Of a stretch of DNA of 9,008 bases, positions 5,017 through 9,008 are shown piece by piece. The translations under genes were made by a program, and so were the position numbers. Each line of letters begins with the position of its first letter. Within the stretch, counting starts at the first letter, position 1. The notes below the pieces were generated by a model that saw only the letters and a program-made list of their open reading frames with translations, made no database searches and was not told where the DNA came from. The DNA comes from Kingella_B sp963529665 (lineage in GTDB: Bacteria; Pseudomonadota; Gammaproteobacteria; Burkholderiales; Neisseriaceae): NCBI GenBank assembly GCA_963529665.1, contig CAUSAG010000037.1, positions 1 to 9,008 of the forward strand, given 5' to 3'.

Positions 5017-5089
5017 TCCCCGATAGCTCAGTCGGTAGAGCGACGGACTGTTAATCCGCAGGTCGCTGGTTCGAGCCCAGCTCGGGGAG
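5017..5089 (+). tRNA. tRNA-Asn (GTT)
   Basis: A full 73-base cloverleaf can be drawn. The acceptor arm TCCCCGA pairs with TCGGGGA, with discriminator G. The D-arm is AGCTCAGTCGGTAGAGC. The anticodon GTT at 5050-5052 lies in loop CTGTTAA, and the T-arm CTGG-TTCGAGC-CCAG is standard. The CCA end is not encoded: CTA follows instead. The gene has its own promoter and terminator and no other tRNA beside it. Confidence 0.97.
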
Positions 5090-5092
5090 CTA

Positions 5093-5124
5093 AAAAAGCC
5101 AAGTTTTTCGGAACTTGGCTTTTT
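5093..5124 (+). terminator. Rho-independent terminator of tRNA-Asn
   Basis: AAAAAGCCAAGTT (5093-5105) pairs perfectly with AACTTGGCTTTTT (5112-5124) around TTTCGG. The T-run is part of the right arm, and the stem starts four bases after the tRNA. The A-run on the left also allows use from the other strand. Confidence 0.93.
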
Positions 5125-5160
5125 GCTATTCATACAATCCAATGCAAAACACACGCGCAC

Positions 5161-5195
5161 AAAAAACACCGTTTCATCACAAAACGGTGTTTTTT
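5161..5195 (-). terminator. Terminator of 6S RNA, symmetric
   Basis: AAAAAACACCGTTT (5161-5174) and AAACGGTGTTTTTT (5182-5195) form a perfect 14-bp stem with a 7-base loop and T-runs on both strands. It lies just after the 3' end of the 6S RNA on the minus strand and would also catch read-through from the tRNA. Confidence 0.88.
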
Positions 5196-5203
5196 GATAT
5201 TAG

Positions 5204-5381
5204 AACCCCGCGAATGCCGCTAGGCTAAGTCCGCTTGAACCTTGTACACAAGGTGGTCATCTCGGGTAACTTTGGGTGCAATCTAACTAGAGACCGCTCG
5301 CGCCTATTACAACTCCCGATAACCAGAGCAAACTTTATTGGTTCAAGGAAATGTGTGCCATTACGAGCACCGCAGGGAAAT
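5204..5381 (-). ncRNA. ssrS: 6S RNA, regulator of RNA polymerase
   Basis: 6S RNA imitates an open promoter and holds the sigma-70 RNA polymerase in stationary phase. On the minus strand the ends CCCTGCG (5371-5377) and CGCGGGG (5206-5212) close the molecule, with one wobble. The 3' arm reads ACCTTGTGTACAAGGTTCAAGCG... and then TTAGCCTAGCGGCATTCGCGGGG, closely following E. coli 6S, where CCTTGAACCAAGGGTTCAAGG is followed by an AGCCTGCGGCGGCATC-type tail. The 5' half contains CATTTCCTTGAACC, probably one strand of the central bubble. The gene begins about 10 bases behind the zapA stop, the classic zapA-ssrS order of proteobacteria, and ends before a strong terminator. Exact ends are estimated to within a few bases. 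No ygfA-type gene follows; the tRNA converges on it. Confidence 0.92.
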
Positions 5382-5390
5382 TTAACTAGT

Positions 5391-5693
5391 TCAATCTTTG
5401 CTTAAAGTTTCATCGCAAAGCTTGATGAGTGATTGGATTTTACGTTCATACTCTTTGCTTGGCAAGGCTTCTTGTTCATATTTGTTTGCGATTTTAAGCA
5501 AGTCGTGTGAAAGGTTAAGTGCTGCCATAATCACCACTTTTTCGGTTTCCATATTTTGGCTAGCGCCTTGAATGGCGGTGATTTTTTGGTTCAACATTTC
5601 TACCGCTTTATACAAGGTTTCGCGCTCGCTGTTGGGCGTGCCAATGGTGAATTGGCGGTTGAGAATTTCAACGCTGATTTGTTCAATGCTCAT
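5391..5693 (-). CDS. zapA: Cell division protein ZapA
   Basis: ZapA is a cytoplasmic protein that binds FtsZ and bundles its filaments in the Z-ring. The 100-residue length is usual. It begins MSIEQISVEILNRQFTIG, the beta-rich head of the family, followed by the long helix containing AALNLSHDLLKI, which forms the coiled-coil dimer. The ATG overlaps the stop of the upstream coiled-coil gene (ATGA), so the two are translated together. The 6S RNA gene follows within about 10 bases of the stop, and its promoter would have to lie inside the end of zapA or further upstream; processing of a zapA-ssrS transcript is also possible. Confidence 0.95.
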   Translation of the reverse strand: MSIEQISVEILNRQFTIGTPNSERETLYKAVEMLNQKITAIQGASQNMETEKVVIMAALNLSHDLLKIANKYEQEALPSKEYERKIQSLIKLCDETLSKD

Positions 5694-6613
5694 TGGATGG
5701 TTTCCTCGTGATTGTTTTCAAGCGCGGGCAGGCGGTCTAGCAAAGCGCGGATTTGGTTGGCATTTTCTTGCAAAAGCGCGCGATAGGCATGGTTTTGCGT
5801 GATGAGTTGTTCTACTTGCTGTTGCAATTGAGTGTTTTCGTTTTCCAAATGTTCTTTTTGTTGGTTAAACATTTGGTTGAGTTCGTTTAGGCTTTTTTCG
5901 TGTTGCTCGGTTTGTAGGGCAAATTCCATGCGGAAGCGCTCGGCTTCTTGCGCCAGCTGGGTGGCAAGGGCTTCTTTTTCTGCTTTCACGCCATCCAGCA
6001 GGGATTTTTCTTGCGTTTCCCGTTCGGATTGGGCATCGGTGAGCGAGGCGCGCAGTTGCGCGGTTTCGTTGTCGTATTGGGCGATGCGGTGTTCGGCTTC
6101 GCTTAGCTGCACTTGCAATTCTGCTAGCTGCTCGGTTAATTCGGCATTGCTTTTTTGCGCTTCGCTGGCTTGTTGTTTTTGCGAGGTTAATTCTTGGCGC
6201 AAAACCAATGCGCTGTCTTCGGCGGATTGCAGTTGTTCTTGCAATTCTTGGATTTTATCGCCGTGTTGTTCTTGCTCGGTAAAGCGTTCTTGCCAGCTTT
6301 TTTCTTTGTTTTGAATGGTGTTTTGCAAAAAGGAGATTTGGTCGCGCAGGTTGATGCGCTCGGTTTCCAAGAGTTTGATTTGTTGTTCTTGGAATTGCAG
6401 TTTGTGGTTGAGCTCTTCGTCGTTGGCGGTGTTGGCTTTGTTTACGGCGGCGGCTAGTTGCTCTTCCCAATGCAAAACTTGGGCATCGTATTCTCTGCGT
6501 TCAAGCACGAGCTTGGCTTTGAGCTTTTGGTTGTCTTCGTAAAGATAGTGTAGTTTGCTGGCGAGAGCTTTGATTTTGGATTCTAGGGTGTCTAGTTCTT
6601 TTAATGTGTTCAT
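5690..6613 (-). CDS. Long coiled-coil protein with ZapB-like ends
   Basis: The 307 residues are almost wholly heptad-rich Gln, Glu, Leu and Lys, with no signal peptide or membrane segment. The first 45 residues (LDTLESKIKALASKLHYLY, then EDNQKLKAKL) and the last 30 (YRALLQENANQIRALLDRLP) resemble the start and end of the short ZapB-like coiled-coil proteins of 65-100 residues that precede zapA in many beta- and gamma-proteobacteria. About 230 residues of extra coiled coil separate the two, so this appears to be an elongated relative. GGA lies 9 bases before the ATG at 6613, after the DUS. Overlap with zapA (ATGA) implies a shared complex, probably at the Z-ring. The division role is inferred from position and end similarity only. 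The alternative is a structural coiled-coil protein unrelated to ZapB. Confidence 0.85.
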   Translation of the reverse strand: MNTLKELDTLESKIKALASKLHYLYEDNQKLKAKLVLERREYDAQVLHWEEQLAAAVNKANTANDEELNHKLQFQEQQIKLLETERINLRDQISFLQNTIQNKEKSWQERFTEQEQHGDKIQELQEQLQSAEDSALVLRQELTSQKQQASEAQKSNAELTEQLAELQVQLSEAEHRIAQYDNETAQLRASLTDAQSERETQEKSLLDGVKAEKEALATQLAQEAERFRMEFALQTEQHEKSLNELNQMFNQQKEHLENENTQLQQQVEQLITQNHAYRALLQENANQIRALLDRLPALENNHEETIQ

Positions 6614-6644
6614 GGGTTTTCCAAAGGATTGTGCGGATGGTGTT

Positions 6645-6656
6645 TTCAGGCTGCCT
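6645..6656 (-). repeat. DUS (exact) between gpsA and the coiled-coil gene
   Basis: An exact AGGCAGCCTGAA on the minus strand, single and without an inverted partner, in a 65-base gap with nothing else recognisable. It should not terminate transcription from gpsA. Confidence 0.9.
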
Positions 6657-6678
6657 CAATTGTGTTTAGGCTGATGTG

Positions 6679-7668
6679 TTATTCGCTTTTGGGTTCGCGT
6701 TGCATCAGCCGTTCCATCACATCGCTGGCGGCTAATTCGTTGCGCACGAGTTGATAGAGCATATCGGTGATGGGCATATCAATTTGGTATTTGGCGGCGG
6801 TGTTGTGCACTTCTTCAATGGTGGGAATGCCTTCGGCAACGTGTCCAATTTCTTTGAGCACTTGGTGCAGGGTTTTGCCTTCTGCTAAGCCTAGCCCGAC
6901 TTTGCGGTTGCGGGATAGCGCGCCTGTGCAAGTGAGAATGAGATCGCCCATGCCTGCCAAGCCCATCATGGTTTTGGTTTGCGCGCCCATGGCGATAGCA
7001 AGGCGGGTGATTTCGGCAAGTCCGCGGGTTACAAGGGCGGCGCGGGCGTTTAAGCCGTAGCCCAAGCCATCGGATAGCCCTGTGGCGATTGCCATTACGT
7101 TTTTGACTGCGCCGCCAACGGATACGCCGATAACGTCGCTGTTGCCGTATAGGCGCATAACGTTGGTATTGAGCGCTTGCACCAAATCGTGTAGCCATGC
7201 TTCGTTTTCGGAGGCGAGGCACACGGCGCAGGGCAGTTGTTTGGCGAGCTCTTGTGCGAAGCTGGGCCCTGATAACACGCCGATGCGTGGGTTTTCAGGC
7301 AGCACTTCTTGCACCACTTGATAAGTGAGCAAACCTGTATCTAATTCAAAGCCTTTGCAGGCGGTGAGAATGGGGAGATTGCCGCCGCCGTGTTGTTTGA
7401 TCTGTTCTACGCTGGAACGCAGCCCAACCACGGGCGTTACCACCAACACCAATTCGCTATCGCGCAGGGCTTCGCTCATATCGGCATACACATTTAGGTT
7501 TTCAGGCAGCCTGAAATGGGGCAGATAGCGTTCGTTTTCGCGGCTTTCTTGCATGGTTTGGGCGTGTTCGGCGTTGTGCGTCCACATGGCGATTTGGTGT
7601 CCGTGTTTTGCAAAATGGATGCCGAGGGATGTGCCCCATGCGCCTGTGCCTAAAATGGTGATGTTCAT
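6679..7668 (-). CDS. gpsA: Glycerol-3-phosphate dehydrogenase [NAD(P)+]
   Basis: GpsA reduces dihydroxyacetone phosphate to sn-glycerol 3-phosphate, the backbone for phospholipids; it is a soluble cytoplasmic enzyme. The Rossmann motif GTGAWGTSLG sits at 7-16. Further markers are GPSFAQEL at 134-141, the catalytic Lys189 in GGAVKNVMAIATG, GLAGMGDLILTCTG at 236-249 and the substrate block SRNRKVG at 252-258. The 329 residues are normal. The start at 7668 follows AAGGAT with 7 bases between. An exact DUS (7504-7515) lies within the coding sequence and encodes part of FRLPEN. The gene is upstream of the coiled-coil and zapA genes on the same strand and probably in one transcript. Confidence 0.97.
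   Translation of the reverse strand: MNITILGTGAWGTSLGIHFAKHGHQIAMWTHNAEHAQTMQESRENERYLPHFRLPENLNVYADMSEALRDSELVLVVTPVVGLRSSVEQIKQHGGGNLPILTACKGFELDTGLLTYQVVQEVLPENPRIGVLSGPSFAQELAKQLPCAVCLASENEAWLHDLVQALNTNVMRLYGNSDVIGVSVGGAVKNVMAIATGLSDGLGYGLNARAALVTRGLAEITRLAIAMGAQTKTMMGLAGMGDLILTCTGALSRNRKVGLGLAEGKTLHQVLKEIGHVAEGIPTIEEVHNTAAKYQIDMPITDMLYQLVRNELAASDVMERLMQREPKSE
7504..7515 (+). repeat. DUS (exact) inside gpsA
   Basis: An exact copy within the palindrome TTCAGGCAGCCTGAA (7501-7515), read by the gene as part of FRLPEN (about residues 52-57). Confidence 0.9.
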
Positions 7669-7710
7669 GTGCTTATCCTTTGCTGGAACGGGCTGACAAC
7701 TTTGCGCGGG

Positions 7711-7719
7711 ATTCTATCA
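7711..7719 (-). promoter_or_regulatory. gpsA: Extended -10 promoter candidate for gpsA
   Basis: On the minus strand TGATAGAAT matches the extended -10 pattern TGnTATAAT in all but one base. No good -35 is present 15-19 bases upstream, as is allowed for extended -10 promoters. It would start near 7704, about 35 bases before the gpsA ATG. Confidence 0.45.
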
Positions 7720-7757
7720 TAAGATGTTTGTTTTTGTTTAGGTTGGTTAAGATGGTT

Positions 7758-7873
7758 TTCAGGCTGCCTTTATATGTATAGGGCAGCCTGAAATGTGGTT
7801 TGGTGAAATGGTTAGAAACTGATTTCATCGTTTTCAGGCTGCCTTACTGTGTATCAATAAAGGCAGCCTGAAA
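7758..7873. repeat. Cluster of four alternating DUS copies behind fhs
   Basis: The copies are 7758-7769 (minus, exact), 7781-7792 (plus, first base G), 7833-7844 (minus, exact) and 7861-7872 (plus, exact). The first two form a 12-bp stem with a 13-base loop; the last two form a 14-bp stem (7832-7845 with 7860-7873) with a 14-base loop. Both hairpins run TTTCAGG...CCTGAAA, so no T-run follows on either strand and termination would be weak. The second and third copies can instead form a stem of the opposite order (GGCAGCC...GGCTGCC), which on both strands is closer to a terminator. The gap lies between the fhs stop and the gpsA start. Confidence 0.88.
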
Positions 7874-7883
7874 CGTGGTTGAA

Positions 7884-9008
7884 CTAGAACAAACCGCTAA
7901 TCCGCCCGTTTTCATCCACATCAATCCGCTCAGCGGCGGGCGATTTGGGCAGCCCCGGCATTTTCATCATCGCGCCGCACAGCGCCACGATAAACCCTGC
8001 GCCTGCGGAGACGGTGATGCCACGCACGTTGATGGTGAAGCCTTCGGGCTTGCCCAGCAGCTTGGCGTTGTCGCTGAGCGAATATTGCGTTTTTGCCATG
8101 CAAATCGGCAGCTTATCCAAGCCGAGTCGTTCCAAATTGGCGATTTCGGCGGCGGCTTCGGCGCTGAATGTTACGCCTGCTGCGCCGTAGATTTTGCCGG
8201 CGATGGCGTGGATTTTGTCGGCGATGCTGTCGTTTACATCGTAAGCAAAGGCAAATTCGTTGGACTCGTTTTCAATGGCGGCAACGACTTTGCGCGCCAA
8301 ATCTTCGCCGCCTGCGCCGCCTTTCGCCCACACTTCGGCAAGCGAAACGGCTGCGCCTGCTTGTTGGCAAGCGGTTTCAATGGCGGCGAGCTCGGCATCG
8401 CTGTCGGAAGTGAAGCGGTTAATCGCCACCACCACAGGCAGCCTGAAAACGTGTTTCATGTTGTGGATGTGTTTGAGCAGATTGGGCAAACCGCGTTGCA
8501 CAGCTTCCACGTTTTCGGCGTTCAAATCGGCTTTTTCTACGCCGCCGTTGTATTTGAGGGCGCGCACGGTGGCGACGATGACGGCGCAATCGGGTTTCAA
8601 ATTCGCCAGCCGCGCTTTGATGTCGCAGAATTTTTCCGCGCCCAAATCCGCGCCAAAGCCTGCTTCGGTTACGGCGTAGTCGCCCAGATGCTGCGCCAAG
8701 CGCGTTGCCAACACGGAATTACAGCCGTGCGCGATGTTGGCAAACGGCCCGCCATGCACCAACGCGGGGCTGCCTGCCAGCGTTTGCACCAAGTTGGGCT
8801 TGATGGCGTCTTTGAGCAATGCCGCCATTGCGCCGTAGGCGTGCAAATCTTTGGCATAAACGGGTTGATTATCAAAGGTGTAGGCAATCAGGATGTTGCC
8901 CAGCCGTTGTTTTAAATTGGCGATGTCGTTGGACAGGCAAAAAATCGCCATCACTTCGCTGGCTACGGTGATGTCAAAGCCATCGGGGCGCATCACGCCA
9001 TCGGTGGG
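7884..9008 (-). CDS. fhs: Formate-tetrahydrofolate ligase, C-terminal two-thirds (5' end outside window)
   Basis: The enzyme joins formate to tetrahydrofolate with ATP, giving 10-formyl-THF for purine and initiator-tRNA formylation. The open frame continues through the right edge (TDGVMRPDGFDITVASEVMA), so the ATG at 8993 and GTG at 8996 are internal. About 374 residues are seen of a usual 555-560; the missing N-terminus includes the ATP-binding P-loop. Visible family blocks are GFDITVASEVMA, GGPFANIAHGCNSV, EAGFGADLGAEKF, and the C-terminal PICMAKTQYSLSDN with MPGLPKSPAAERIDVDENG, ending ISGLF as usual. There is no frameshift. An exact DUS (8436-8447) is embedded and encodes part of FRLPV. 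Confidence 0.96.
   Translation of the reverse strand, partial: PTDGVMRPDGFDITVASEVMAIFCLSNDIANLKQRLGNILIAYTFDNQPVYAKDLHAYGAMAALLKDAIKPNLVQTLAGSPALVHGGPFANIAHGCNSVLATRLAQHLGDYAVTEAGFGADLGAEKFCDIKARLANLKPDCAVIVATVRALKYNGGVEKADLNAENVEAVQRGLPNLLKHIHNMKHVFRLPVVVAINRFTSDSDAELAAIETACQQAGAAVSLAEVWAKGGAGGEDLARKVVAAIENESNEFAFAYDVNDSIADKIHAIAGKIYGAAGVTFSAEAAAEIANLERLGLDKLPICMAKTQYSLSDNAKLLGKPEGFTINVRGITVSAGAGFIVALCGAMMKMPGLPKSPAAERIDVDENGRISGLF
8436..8447 (+). repeat. DUS (exact) inside fhs
   Basis: An exact AGGCAGCCTGAA within the coding sequence, contributing FRLP on the reverse strand, the same peptide as the DUS inside gpsA. Confidence 0.9.

Noticed and set aside
4951..5223. 90-aa plus-strand frame over the tRNA
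   Set aside because: It runs through tRNA-Asn and two terminators; such frames (PIAQSVERRTVNPQVAGSSP) are the well-known false translation of tRNA genes.
5832..6314. Cys/Ser-rich 160-aa plus-strand frame opposite the coiled-coil gene
   Set aside because: The Cys and Ser richness is just the reverse reading of Gln/Glu/Ala codons of the coiled coil.
7875..8915. 346-aa plus-strand open frame opposite fhs
   Set aside because: It mirrors a strongly conserved enzyme on the other strand, has low-complexity composition (Gly, His, Phe, Val) and no recognisable domain. It is a by-product of fhs codon use.
1..9008. CRISPR array
   Set aside because: The repeated 12-mers are DUS copies scattered on both strands with irregular spacing, not direct repeats with uniform spacers.

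Overview
The window looks like chromosome of a Neisseriaceae bacterium, most likely Kingella or a close relative. The main evidence is twelve exact copies of AGGCAGCCTGAA (both strands), with several one-mismatch copies. This is the DNA uptake sequence (DUS) dialect known from Kingella; Neisseria itself uses a different one. The housekeeping genes and an IS1106-like transposase also read as neisserial. Apart from the IS, the window is ordinary core genome. I see no phage, CRISPR, toxin-antitoxin or defence locus.

Layout. Positions 1-704 hold the right part of an IS5-family insertion sequence, which abuts the end of hemB and appears to have cut into a DUS-based hairpin behind that gene. Positions 762-4061 carry a minus-strand run that reads, in transcription order: rppH (RNA 5'-end decapping), an unlisted 53-codon secreted or membrane ORF, speD (spermidine synthesis), yceI (periplasmic lipid-binding-like protein), a small multi-cysteine protein, and hemB (haem synthesis). 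rppH, the small ORF and speD overlap start-to-stop and must be translationally coupled. Within this run yceI has its own promoter candidate and terminator. A DUS-rich divergent region (4062-4347) leads into a plus-strand pair: a 67-aa protein of unknown function overlapping a VanZ-like membrane protein. tRNA-Asn(GTT) follows, with a near-consensus promoter and a strong terminator.

Positions 5161-7668 are minus-strand again: gpsA (phospholipid precursor), a long coiled-coil protein with ZapB-like ends, zapA (FtsZ-ring factor) and, directly behind zapA, a 6S RNA (ssrS). The order zapA-ssrS is conserved widely in proteobacteria. After a cluster of four alternating DUS copies (7758-7872) comes the 3' two-thirds of fhs (formate-tetrahydrofolate ligase), running off the right edge.

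The most notable points are the frameshifted signal peptide of yceI at a homopolymer tract, the small Gly/Ser-rich ORF wedged between rppH and speD, the greatly lengthened ZapB-like coiled coil, and the IS insertion in the hemB hairpin. Nothing here amounts to a clearly new multi-gene system.
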